Assembly: GCA_945291235.1 (NCBI GenBank)
Contig: CALYQY010000058.1
Coordinates: forward strand, 1-14,961
Source: an uncultured Gilliamella sp.
GTDB lineage: Bacteria; Pseudomonadota; Gammaproteobacteria; Enterobacterales; Enterobacteriaceae
Direction: 5' to 3'
DNA: 14,961 nt
The position numbers and the translations under genes are program-made. The notes under the pieces are model-generated. The model was not told the DNA's origin. It did not search any database and was given only the letters and a program-made list of their open reading frames with translations. Each line of letters starts with the position of its first letter. The first letter of the stretch is position 1. This document shows positions 7,549 through 14,200 of this stretch, piece by piece.

Positions 7549-8283
7549 TTATTTTGTTCGCATAATCCACTTTTCAATCAAGATCGGTAATAACTCACTT
7601 ATTTTTTCCAACAAGAGTGTCCCTTGACCTGCTTGATAATGATGTGGATTTGCACTGGTAAAAATCAAGATGCCCAAATCACCAAATTTTCCTAATAGCG
7701 ATAAAGCAACTGATCCAACATAGTTATGTTCTGGTAATAAAAAATCTAATTCCGTCGAATTTAATGTACCTAAATACTGATGGCTATACTGCAAATGACG
7801 AACACGAATAAAATCAAATTGTGAAGAATTCAGCGCCAAATAGTGATAATTTGATGGCGCACTAAGTAGCCATTTATCGTCAAAAAGGTAAAGATAAGCG
7901 CCGTTCAGTCCCAATGATTTTGCCCATGAATTAAGTGACTGAATTAATTCATTGAGGTCTGAGGTTTGAATCAATTTCAGTTGAAGATCCATCAATTGGC
8001 TAAACAGCTGCTCATTCGCTGTGGCATGTTCCATTAATAACGTTATTTCAGACTCAAGTTGCTTTATTTTATTTCGTTGCCTTGCCATGTGCCATTCGGG
8101 TAATGAGATGACGCCACGCACGGGATGAGGAATTTGCAAACTTTCAATCTGGTTGGCATTGCGAATAAAAAAATCAGGGTTATTGATAATATACTGACTG
8201 ACCACTTCATCATTTAATTTGAGTGGTTTAGTTTGAGTTTGACTGTTTTTAGTTTTTAAATTCCGCGTGTTTTTTACAACCAT
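7549..8283 (-). CDS. yigA: DUF484 family protein YigA
   Basis: YigA belongs to the DUF484 family, whose biochemical role is not established. It almost always sits between dapF and xerC in gammaproteobacteria, as here. Residues 24-65 hold the family signature: an N-terminal helix (VVSQYIINNPDFFIRN) followed by PHPVRGVISLPEWHMARQR. A coiled coil follows at about 66-105 (NKIKQLESEITLLMEH and onward), and the rest looks like a GAF-type domain with a final helix. The length is 244 residues against 235 in E. coli. The first 22 residues are polar and Lys/Thr-rich and probably disordered. Its stop codon overlaps the xerC ribosome-binding region, so the two are surely co-transcribed. A 118-base gap without a gene separates it from dapF. 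Confidence 0.9.
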   Translation of the reverse strand: MVVKNTRNLKTKNSQTQTKPLKLNDEVVSQYIINNPDFFIRNANQIESLQIPHPVRGVISLPEWHMARQRNKIKQLESEITLLMEHATANEQLFSQLMDLQLKLIQTSDLNELIQSLNSWAKSLGLNGAYLYLFDDKWLLSAPSNYHYLALNSSQFDFIRVRHLQYSHQYLGTLNSTELDFLLPEHNYVGSVALSLLGKFGDLGILIFTSANPHHYQAGQGTLLLEKISELLPILIEKWIMRTK

Positions 8284-8401
8284 AGTTAAATTCTTTTTTC
8301 ATTTGTTAACATTTTAAAGATAGACTCATTTAATATTCAAATATGCGAACTCGAATTTTTATTGACCCACGCTACAAATTAATTGCCAAATAAGCACTAT
8401 A

Positions 8402-9226
8402 TTAAAAAGAGATAAAACCATCATAAACATGTGTTGCCGGCCCCGTCATAAAAAGTGGTTGATTTTCGCCTTTCCACTCAATCAGCAATTTGCCACCGGG
8501 TAAATTGACATTCACAGTCGAATTTAACAAGCCTTGATTAATTCCTACCGCGACCGCTGCACACGCACCAGTCCCACAGGCTTGGGTTTCACCGACACCA
8601 CGTTCGAATACGCGCAAATTGATATTATTACGATCAATAATATGCATAAATCCAATATTAGCCCGTTCAGGAAAACGTTCATGTTGCTCTAATAATGGCC
8701 CTAGCGTGCTCACTTGAGCAGTTAAGATATTATCGACTTGTATTACACAGTGTGGATTGCCCATTGAGGCAACTCCACATAAAATGGTTTGTTCTTGTGC
8801 TCTGATAATATAGGTCTTTTCTTCTTTAATCGCTTTAAAAGGTACTTTATTTGGCTCAAAAACAGGTACTCCCATGTTCACTCGAACGGTTTCATCATCG
8901 TTAACGGTTAAAACAATGTTCCCTTTCATGGTACTGACTTTTAACACACGCTTTTTGGTCAAGCCTTTCAAACGAACAAAACGCGCAAAACAACGTGCGC
9001 CATTACCACATTGCTGAACTTCTGTCCCGTCCGAATTAAAAATACGATAGTGAAAATCGCTATCAGGTGAATAAGGTGGTTCAACAATCAGTAGCTGATC
9101 AAACCCAATACCGGTATATCTATTAGCCAGACGCTTAATTAAATCCGGAGACAGATGAACATTTTGCGTTACCGCATCAATAACCATAAAGTCATTTCCC
9201 AGTCCATGCATTTTTGAAAAGTTCAT
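8402..9226 (-). CDS. dapF: Diaminopimelate epimerase (DapF)
   Basis: DapF interconverts LL- and meso-diaminopimelate in the cytoplasm, supplying meso-DAP for peptidoglycan and for lysine synthesis. It needs no cofactor and uses two cysteines as acid and base. Both are present, Cys73 in [10 protein letters not shown] and Cys217 in [10 protein letters not shown], at exactly the E. coli positions. The start [17 protein letters not shown] also matches E. coli ([17 protein letters not shown]), giving 274 residues, the same as E. coli. Three ATG codons lie in tandem (9232, 9229, 9226). I chose the last because it fits the family and lies nine bases after AAGG, though 9229 is possible. lysA, which uses the product, is next upstream after about 140 bases. 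Confidence 0.96.
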   Translation of the reverse strand: MNFSKMHGLGNDFMVIDAVTQNVHLSPDLIKRLANRYTGIGFDQLLIVEPPYSPDSDFHYRIFNSDGTEVQQCGNGARCFARFVRLKGLTKKRVLKVSTMKGNIVLTVNDDETVRVNMGVPVFEPNKVPFKAIKEEKTYIIRAQEQTILCGVASMGNPHCVIQVDNILTAQVSTLGPLLEQHERFPERANIGFMHIIDRNNINLRVFERGVGETQACGTGACAAVAVGINQGLLNSTVNVNLPGGKLLIEWKGENQPLFMTGPATHVYDGFISF

Positions 9227-9368
9227 CATCATCTACCTTTTATCATCAAAGATTACTATATCTTGAATAATTGTTTATTGATTCGTTTGAACTAAAGAAC
9301 GTCATAAACAACTTATTAAGATTCATCATTCTTGTTTAACCAGTTATAACCTATACATCAATGGATAG

Positions 9369-10622
9369 CTAGAAGACGTGTTCTCCACGCCATAAGTCGT
9401 CAAACGTTTCGCGTTGACGAATCAACTTATGCTGTTGTTGATCAATCAGCATCACTTCTGCTGGGCGAGGATGGCTGTTGTAATTTGAAGCCATGCTAAA
9501 CCCATAAGCACCTGCGCTACATATCACGACTAAATCATCTTGTTTGACAGATAGCTCACGTTGATAAGCAAGTACATCACTTGATTCACAAATCGGCCCA
9601 ACAACGTTGTATATAAAGGTTTTATCTTCCGCTTGTTGCTCTTTTTCGGGTAATATACGCATCCAAGCTTCATAAAGCGCTGGACGAATTAAATCATTCA
9701 TCCCCGCATCGACTATTGCAAAATGGTTATCATCTTGATGTTTAGTGTATTCCACTTTCGTAATGAGTAAACCTGCATTAGCCACTATTGAACGCCCCGG
9801 TTCAAATATTACTTCGAGATCTGGATAATGCGCTAATTTTTTCAATAATTCAGTCACCAGTAGCGATGCCGTTGGTGGTTGCTCATCATCATAACAAACG
9901 CCTAACCCGCCACCTAGATCAATATGTTGTATCTGAATATTTTCTGATTTTAATTTATCGACTAATAAAAGTATACGTTCAGCGGCATCCAAAAATGGCG
10001 ATAATTCGGTGAGTTGCGAGCCGATATGACAATCAATGCCAACAATGTTAATATTGGATAATGCTTTTGCTTGGCGGTACACCTCAATCGCTAATTGATA
10101 ACTAATACCAAATTTGTTTTCTCGTAAACCCGTTGAAATATACGGATGCGTTTTTGCATCAACATCGGGATTAATTCTTAAAGATATAGCAGCGACTTTA
10201 CCAAGACGTTTTGCAACATCATTGATTCGATACAATTCTGCTTCTGATTCAACATTGAAGCATTTTATACCTACTTGTAAAGCTCGTTCAATTTCGGTAA
10301 TGGATTTCGCCACTCCCGAAAAGACAACTTTTTTGGGGTCTGCGCCCGCTTTAAGTACTCGTTCTAACTCACCTTGTGAAACAATATCAAACCCTGAGCC
10401 TAACTTAACTAACAACTGTAATACCGCTAAGTTACTATTCGCTTTAACCGCATAACAAATTAAGTGTTTACGATGAGTAAGTGCATGCTTGTAAGCTAAA
10501 AACTGCTGAGTGATATAGTCAGCAGAATAAACATATAAAGGGGTACCATATTGTTTGGCTAAATCATCAATAGCAATTTGATCAGCCAATAAATGACCAT
10601 TTTGATAATGCAAAAAATTCAT
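9369..10622 (-). CDS. lysA: Diaminopimelate decarboxylase (LysA)
   Basis: LysA is a PLP-dependent enzyme that decarboxylates meso-diaminopimelate to L-lysine, the last step of the pathway. It has the alanine-racemase-like barrel with the PLP lysine at Lys60 (CYAVKAN), then HIGSQ (199-203), the phosphate-binding GGGLG (237-241) and EPGR (274-277). The second domain gives CESSD (345-349) with the active-site cysteine, and GAYGFSMASNYN (371-382). The 417-residue length matches the family form found with lptM and dapF in Pasteurellaceae and pseudomonads. E. coli lysA is a shorter-range orphan next to lysR, unlike here. AGGAAAG lies before the ATG, and the gene follows lptM after 15 bases, so the two share a transcript. 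Confidence 0.97.
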   Translation of the reverse strand: MNFLHYQNGHLLADQIAIDDLAKQYGTPLYVYSADYITQQFLAYKHALTHRKHLICYAVKANSNLAVLQLLVKLGSGFDIVSQGELERVLKAGADPKKVVFSGVAKSITEIERALQVGIKCFNVESEAELYRINDVAKRLGKVAAISLRINPDVDAKTHPYISTGLRENKFGISYQLAIEVYRQAKALSNINIVGIDCHIGSQLTELSPFLDAAERILLLVDKLKSENIQIQHIDLGGGLGVCYDDEQPPTASLLVTELLKKLAHYPDLEVIFEPGRSIVANAGLLITKVEYTKHQDDNHFAIVDAGMNDLIRPALYEAWMRILPEKEQQAEDKTFIYNVVGPICESSDVLAYQRELSVKQDDLVVICSAGAYGFSMASNYNSHPRPAEVMLIDQQQHKLIRQRETFDDLWRGEHVF

Positions 10623-10637
10623 TGTTTCTTTCCTAAT

Positions 10638-10805
10638 TTAAGCAACTTTATTTATTATTTGTTCTTGATTCAAACTCTTCATAGTTGATTGGTCTGTTTG
10701 ATTATTGGATGCTTCTGTAGGATGATATAAAGGCCCTTTTAGCCCACAACCCACAATAGATAGAATGAGCAAAAACATCGAAAGTAATTTTATTAATGAT
10801 TTCAT
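10638..10805 (-). CDS. lptM: LPS-assembly lipoprotein LptM (YifL)
   Basis: A 55-codon gene begins at an ATG at 10805 and ends in TAA at 10638. Its product has a signal peptide (MKSLIKLLSMFLLILSIVG) with the lipid-acceptor Cys20, followed directly by GLKGPLY, the hallmark of LptM/YifL lipoproteins. The remaining 28 residues are polar and of low complexity. In E. coli LptM is an outer-membrane lipoprotein that assists oxidative maturation of the LPS translocon protein LptD. The E. coli protein is 67 residues, so this one has a shorter tail. It is the first gene of the leftward lptM-lysA-dapF block, 15 bases ahead of lysA. I am confident from the GCGLKGPLY motif and the position. Confidence 0.92.
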   Translation of the reverse strand: MKSLIKLLSMFLLILSIVGCGLKGPLYHPTEASNNQTDQSTMKSLNQEQIINKVA

Positions 10806-10844
10806 ATAATATTCACAATATTCTAGATTTTTATGATAACGACT

Positions 10845-10872
10845 ATATTACACGATAGCCCTAATCGTGCAA
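10845..10872 (-). promoter_or_regulatory. Probable sigma70 promoter for lptM-lysA with internal inverted repeat
   Basis: Reading leftward, TTGCAC (10867-10872) and TAATAT (10845-10850) are 16 bases apart, with a start point expected near 10838 and a leader of about 32 bases. An inverted repeat, CACGAT at 10851-10856 and ATCGTG at 10864-10869, occupies the spacer, seven bases between arms. That is a fitting place for a repressor or other regulator, but none is identified. Confidence 0.5.
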
Positions 10873-10938
10873 AGCGCTAATAATAGGTTTGCCAAAGAAC
10901 AAGGCAAAATCTAAAGTCAGGGAATTTGATAATAATTA

Positions 10939-10947
10939 TGCTATAAT
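10939..10947 (+). promoter_or_regulatory. Extended -10 promoter for phnA/yjdM
   Basis: TGCTATAAT is a perfect extended -10 element, 28 bases before the phnA ATG. No -35 at the normal distance is recognisable. It is divergent from the lptM promoter, and the two are about 70 bases apart. Confidence 0.5.
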
Positions 10948-10975
10948 TAAACTTTTTAATACGACAGGAAACAAG

Positions 10976-11311
10976 ATGGAATCAACAAATCACTGCCCTA
11001 CCTGTGGATCAGAATATACTTATCCCGACGGTAATTTAATTGTCTGCTCAATGTGTGCTCATGAGTGGGATCCTAATCAAGCAACGACTGAATCATCTCA
11101 ACGTGAAGTGAAAGACAGCAACGGTAATTTATTAGCGGATGGCGATGATGTATTATTGATTAAAGACCTTAAATTAAAAGGTTCATCGACTGTGCTAAAA
11201 AAAGGGGCAAAAGCGAAAGGGATTCGTTTAGTCGACGGTGATCATGAAATTGATTGTAAAATCGATGGCATGAAAATTATGCTTAAAGCCTGTTTTGTCA
11301 AAAAAGCTTAA
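10976..11311 (+). CDS. yjdM: Zinc-ribbon protein PhnA/YjdM
   Basis: This small cytoplasmic protein is of the PhnA/YjdM family. Despite its old name it is not needed for phosphonate use in E. coli, and its role is unclear. The N terminus holds a zinc ribbon with four cysteines, Cys7-x2-Cys10 and Cys24-x2-Cys27 ([10 protein letters not shown] and CSMCAHEW). The C-terminal domain from about residue 46 has the family pattern [31 protein letters not shown]. The length, 111 residues, equals that of E. coli YjdM. The reading frame is open further upstream to an ATG at 10889, but that part overlaps the promoter; the ATG at 10976 has AGGAAA four bases before it and the family N terminus, so I chose it. 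A hairpin follows the stop. Confidence 0.92.
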   Translation: MESTNHCPTCGSEYTYPDGNLIVCSMCAHEWDPNQATTESSQREVKDSNGNLLADGDDVLLIKDLKLKGSSTVLKKGAKAKGIRLVDGDHEIDCKIDGMKIMLKACFVKKA

Positions 11312-11321
11312 TGCATTGAAT

Positions 11322-11348
11322 GCTTCATCTTTTTTAATAAGATGAAGC
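11322..11348. terminator. Hairpin between convergent yjdM and ulaE
   Basis: GCTTCATCTT (11322-11331) and its exact complement (11339-11348) form a 10-base-pair stem with a seven-base loop, ten bases past the yjdM stop and 30 bases past the ulaE stop. No proper U-run follows on either strand, so it is a weak terminator at best, though its position between convergent genes supports that role. Confidence 0.5.
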
Positions 11349-11377
11349 GTTGATTTACAATCAAATCATGTTTGATT

Positions 11378-12274
11378 TTATATTGAATTAAATATAGGAA
11401 ATCCTGCCTGTTCGCCAATTGCCTTTAATCTGTTTTGAGCTGTGATAATATTTTCTTTCCATTTGTCATCTTTTGCCCACATCTCAATGACTAACGGTGC
11501 TGAATAGTTCATCATTTTAAGTGTTTTAAATATGGAAAGAAAATCAACCTCACCTTCACCAATGACAAGATCTCTAAATTGTCCTGAATAATTCTTTTTC
11601 ACTTTTAAGGTGTCTTTCAGATGAATTTGGACGATATGATCACGACTTAACAATAATTCAGTACATGTATCGTAGTTCCAACCCGTGATATTTCCAACAT
11701 CAGGATAAGCCATGAAGTAAGGGGAATTCACTTCCCGTTTTAAAATTTCAAATTTACTGAGTGAATTTAGGTAATTAGTATCCATAATTTCAACTGCCAA
11801 CATTATCCCAACTTTTTCCGCTTGTTTAGCTGACCATTGCATACCTTCAATAAAACGTTGGTGAGTCTTGTTATTGGCTGGTTCATAATAGACATCATAC
11901 CCTGCTAACTGAATCACTCGTATTCCAAGCTTATAAGCCAAACGAAGTGCTTTATTCATGATGTCTTTAGCTTGGTTGCGGACTGTTTCATCTGCTGAGC
12001 CAAACGGATATTTACGATGTGCACTTAAACACATTGAATGTAGTGGTATTTGATTTTGCTCACATAATCGTTTTAGTGCATAGATTTCGTCATCAGACCA
12101 ATCGAGCCTTGCTCGACGCTCATCTGATTCATCTATTGATATCTCAATAAAATTAAATCCTAATGATTTTGCTTCCTGCAATTTTTGTTGCCATGAAAGT
12201 TCATTAGGCAATGCCTTTTCATAAATACCAATATGATTGGTCTGTAGAGTGGGATCGATTGCAAATGTTGACAT
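11378..12274 (-). CDS. ulaE: L-xylulose-5-phosphate 3-epimerase (UlaE/SgbU type)
   Basis: The enzyme converts L-xylulose-5-phosphate to L-ribulose-5-phosphate in anaerobic L-ascorbate breakdown. It is a TIM-barrel, metal-dependent epimerase. The start HIGIYEKALPNELSW, the segment MCLSAHRKYPFGS and VIQLAGYDVYYE are typical of UlaE/SgbU. The four expected metal ligands are seen as Glu162 (EIMDT), Asp192 (YPDVGN), His218 (HLKDT) and Glu264 (EMW). The protein is 298 residues against 284-286 in E. coli; about ten extra residues sit before the family start, but no other ATG is available. AGCAGG, a weak ribosome site, precedes it. It is the last gene of the operon, 67 bases after ulaD, with a terminator-like hairpin in that gap. 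Confidence 0.92.
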   Translation of the reverse strand: MSTFAIDPTLQTNHIGIYEKALPNELSWQQKLQEAKSLGFNFIEISIDESDERRARLDWSDDEIYALKRLCEQNQIPLHSMCLSAHRKYPFGSADETVRNQAKDIMNKALRLAYKLGIRVIQLAGYDVYYEPANNKTHQRFIEGMQWSAKQAEKVGIMLAVEIMDTNYLNSLSKFEILKREVNSPYFMAYPDVGNITGWNYDTCTELLLSRDHIVQIHLKDTLKVKKNYSGQFRDLVIGEGEVDFLSIFKTLKMMNYSAPLVIEMWAKDDKWKENIITAQNRLKAIGEQAGFPIFNSI

Positions 12275-12310
12275 AGTTAAAACCTGCTCATATCTTTATT
12301 ATTTTAAAAA

Positions 12311-12332
12311 TGCAGTCGCCGTAACGACTGCA
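12311..12332 (-). terminator. Intrinsic terminator or attenuator between ulaD and ulaE
   Basis: TGCAGTCG at 12311-12318 and CGACTGCA at 12325-12332 form a perfect eight-pair GC-rich stem with a six-base loop. Read leftward, the direction of the operon, it is followed at once by TTTTTAAAAT. It lies nine bases after the ulaD stop, so it fits a rho-independent terminator that lets only part of the transcription reach ulaE. Confidence 0.7.
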
Positions 12333-12341
12333 ATCTATCAC

Positions 12342-12986
12342 TTACCAATATTTTGCTATTTGCTCTCTTAATGCTTGAGCCGTTTTTTTACCATTTTCAT
12401 TGGCAAGAGCTCGACCAGCAATGAAGGCTTTGGTTTTAATGCCAGCAAACAAGTGGATATCTTCCGGTACAATTCCCCCTGTGATTGAAAGCTCTAGTCC
12501 TAAATCTGAAAGCTGACGCATTTTAACCAAATCCTCCTCACCCCAACCTACGCCAGCTAATTCCGCATCTCGAGAACGGTGATAAATTGCCTGTTTTATC
12601 CCCAATTTACGCCAAGCTTTTGCATCTTCTAATGTCCAATGCCCATACAATTCGATTTGGATTTCGCCTTTAAACTCATCGGCGACTTTCTTACATGCTT
12701 CAACCGTGGCTATGTGCGCAGCTGCCGATACGGTTAACCAATTAGCGCCAGCAGAAAAAGCCATTTTTGCTAATATTGCTCCGCCATCGGTAGTTTTTAA
12801 ATCACAGACTAAAATATGATCGGGATAAAGTTGTCGTAATGTTTTTACACTTTCCATGCCTGCCCCAAACGCAAGAATAGTGCCGACTTCAATAATGTCG
12901 ACAAATCCTGACACATTTTTAGCAACATCTAATGCCGGTTTTAATTCAGTTTGATCTAAGGCGATTTGTAATTTAGGTGCTGTCAT
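12342..12986 (-). CDS. ulaD: 3-keto-L-gulonate-6-phosphate decarboxylase (UlaD/SgbH type)
   Basis: UlaD is a magnesium-dependent member of the OMP-decarboxylase superfamily that turns 3-keto-L-gulonate-6-phosphate into L-xylulose-5-phosphate. From this start it has 214 residues (216 in E. coli), and the key residues fall on the E. coli numbers: Asp11, Glu33, Asp62-x-Lys64-x2-Asp67, Glu112, His136 and Arg139. Positions 65-69 read TTDGG where E. coli has IADAG. The segment GEIQIELYGHWTLEDA...AIYHRSRDAE...LELSITGGI resembles E. coli SgbH more than UlaD. The frame is open further upstream to 13109, but that would overlap ulaF; the ATG at 12986 has AAGGAA six bases before it. It lies 19 bases after ulaF. 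Confidence 0.94.
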   Translation of the reverse strand: MTAPKLQIALDQTELKPALDVAKNVSGFVDIIEVGTILAFGAGMESVKTLRQLYPDHILVCDLKTTDGGAILAKMAFSAGANWLTVSAAAHIATVEACKKVADEFKGEIQIELYGHWTLEDAKAWRKLGIKQAIYHRSRDAELAGVGWGEEDLVKMRQLSDLGLELSITGGIVPEDIHLFAGIKTKAFIAGRALANENGKKTAQALREQIAKYW

Positions 12987-13005
12987 TTTTATTTCCTTGT
13001 TCATT

Positions 13006-13698
13006 TTATTTTTGACCGTAATAAGCGTTTGCGCCATGTTTGCGAAAATAGTGCTTATCAGATAAGGTTTGTTGTATTTTAATGGTTTGATTGAGTTGAC
13101 GAGTTGCAATTGCCATCATAGCGACTTCTTCCAGTACCACAGCATTATGTACGGCATCGATAGCATTTTTTCCCCAACAAAATGGAGCATGTCCAGAAAT
13201 CACAGCGCCAGGCATGGCTTTTGGATCCACGCCTCGACGCTTGAACTCCTCAATAATGACAAGTCCTGTATTTTTTTCATAATCGGTCGCAATTTCACTA
13301 TCGGTTAACCGACGAGTACAAGGTACATCACCATAAAAGTAATCGGCATGCGTTGTGCCTAAGGCTGGGATGTCTAACTCTGCTTGAGCCCAAATGGTGG
13401 CATACCGCGAGTGGGTATGGACAATGCCACCAATATTTTCAAATGCTTTATATAGTTCAAGATGAGTGGCTGTATCACTGGACGGATTGAGTTTGCCTTC
13501 TACAATTTCCCCTGTTAATGAAAGCACAACAATATCATCTACAGTCATCGCACCGTACTCAACACCTGAAGGCTTTATGGCAATAACGCCTTTTGTGCGA
13601 TCAATTTCTGATACGTTGCCCCAAGTAAAAGTAACCAGATTATATTTAGGTAACAGTAAATTAGCGTGTAAAACCCTTTCTTTTAAAGCTTGATACAT
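13006..13698 (-). CDS. ulaF: L-ribulose-5-phosphate 4-epimerase (UlaF/AraD type)
   Basis: The enzyme epimerises L-ribulose-5-phosphate at C4 to D-xylulose-5-phosphate, which enters the pentose phosphate pathway. It is a class II aldolase-like zinc enzyme of 230 residues (AraD has 231). The zinc-site residues are Asp75, His94, His96 (HTHSRYAT) and His170 (SGHAPFCWG), with the acid/base Asp119 (THADYFYGD); each is one position before its AraD counterpart. The C-terminal HGANAYYGQ includes the catalytic tyrosine region. Sequence alone does not separate UlaF from SgbE and AraD; the operon decides for UlaF. The ATG is three bases after the ulaC stop, and its GGAGG lies inside the end of ulaC, so translation is coupled. 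Confidence 0.93.
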   Translation of the reverse strand: MYQALKERVLHANLLLPKYNLVTFTWGNVSEIDRTKGVIAIKPSGVEYGAMTVDDIVVLSLTGEIVEGKLNPSSDTATHLELYKAFENIGGIVHTHSRYATIWAQAELDIPALGTTHADYFYGDVPCTRRLTDSEIATDYEKNTGLVIIEEFKRRGVDPKAMPGAVISGHAPFCWGKNAIDAVHNAVVLEEVAMMAIATRQLNQTIKIQQTLSDKHYFRKHGANAYYGQK

Positions 13699-13701
13699 AA
13701 A

Positions 13702-14175
13702 CTAGCCTCCATTTAAAGCCCGATCAATGACTGCATAGACATCTTCTTTACTGTGACAACGTCTTAATTTATCGAGATCAACACCTGTTGCGCTATTTTC
13801 ATCATCTAAAATTTGTGTCACTTCCATTAACCCTTCCATATGTTGATCAGACGTACTTCCGGCTAAGGTGACAAGCACATCAACCGGTTCATCTTCTCCG
13901 TCAAAATAAACCGGTTTTTTTAAGGTTACTAAGGCAAAAGCGGTACGATTGACACCATCTTCAGGTCTGGCATGCGGCATAGCCAGATTAGGCGCAATGA
14001 TAATGTAAGGTCCCATGGATTTTACACAACGGATAATGGCATCGTGATAAGATGGTTCAATGGCTTTTGATGCTACTAACATATCGGTTCCAAGCTTGAC
14101 CGCATCTTCCCAATTTGCCGCTTCTGCACTGAGTAATATTGAGTTATTTTCAATTAAAGATTCTTTGAAAGCCAT
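13702..14175 (-). CDS. ulaC: L-ascorbate PTS enzyme IIA (UlaC)
   Basis: UlaC is the cytoplasmic IIA phosphocarrier of the ascorbate phosphotransferase system; it takes phosphate from HPr and passes it to the IIB cysteine. The fold is the mannitol/fructose-type IIA. The phosphorylated histidine is His68 in APNLAMPHARPEDG, the same position as in E. coli UlaC. ALVTLKKPVYFDG and VLVTLAGSTSDQHMEGL are also family segments. From this ATG the protein is 157 residues (154 in E. coli). The frame extends back to another ATG at 14193, but AAGGAG six bases before 14175 and the family length favour the shorter form. It lies 25 bases after the IIC-IIB gene and just before ulaF. Confidence 0.94.
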   Translation of the reverse strand: MAFKESLIENNSILLSAEAANWEDAVKLGTDMLVASKAIEPSYHDAIIRCVKSMGPYIIIAPNLAMPHARPEDGVNRTAFALVTLKKPVYFDGEDEPVDVLVTLAGSTSDQHMEGLMEVTQILDDENSATGVDLDKLRRCHSKEDVYAVIDRALNGG

Positions 14176-14200
14176 ATTGCGCTCCTTTTTCATATTCTAT

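Noticed and set aside
8284..8401. Possible promoter for yigA-xerC-yigB in the dapF-yigA gap
   Set aside because: The gap is AT-rich and offers many weak hexamers, but no pair with good spacing stood out.
9233..9368. Possible separate dapF promoter in the lysA-dapF gap (TATAGT close to dapF)
   Set aside because: No -35 hexamer at a proper distance was found, so I do not report it as a promoter.
10889..10975. N-terminal extension of the yjdM frame
   Set aside because: It covers the TGCTATAAT promoter, is rich in Lys/Asn without family match, and the downstream ATG gives the exact family length with a good ribosome site.
12987..13109. N-terminal extension of the ulaD frame into ulaF
   Set aside because: The extension overlaps the conserved end of ulaF, lacks family similarity, and a good AAGGAA ribosome site decides for the ATG at 12986.
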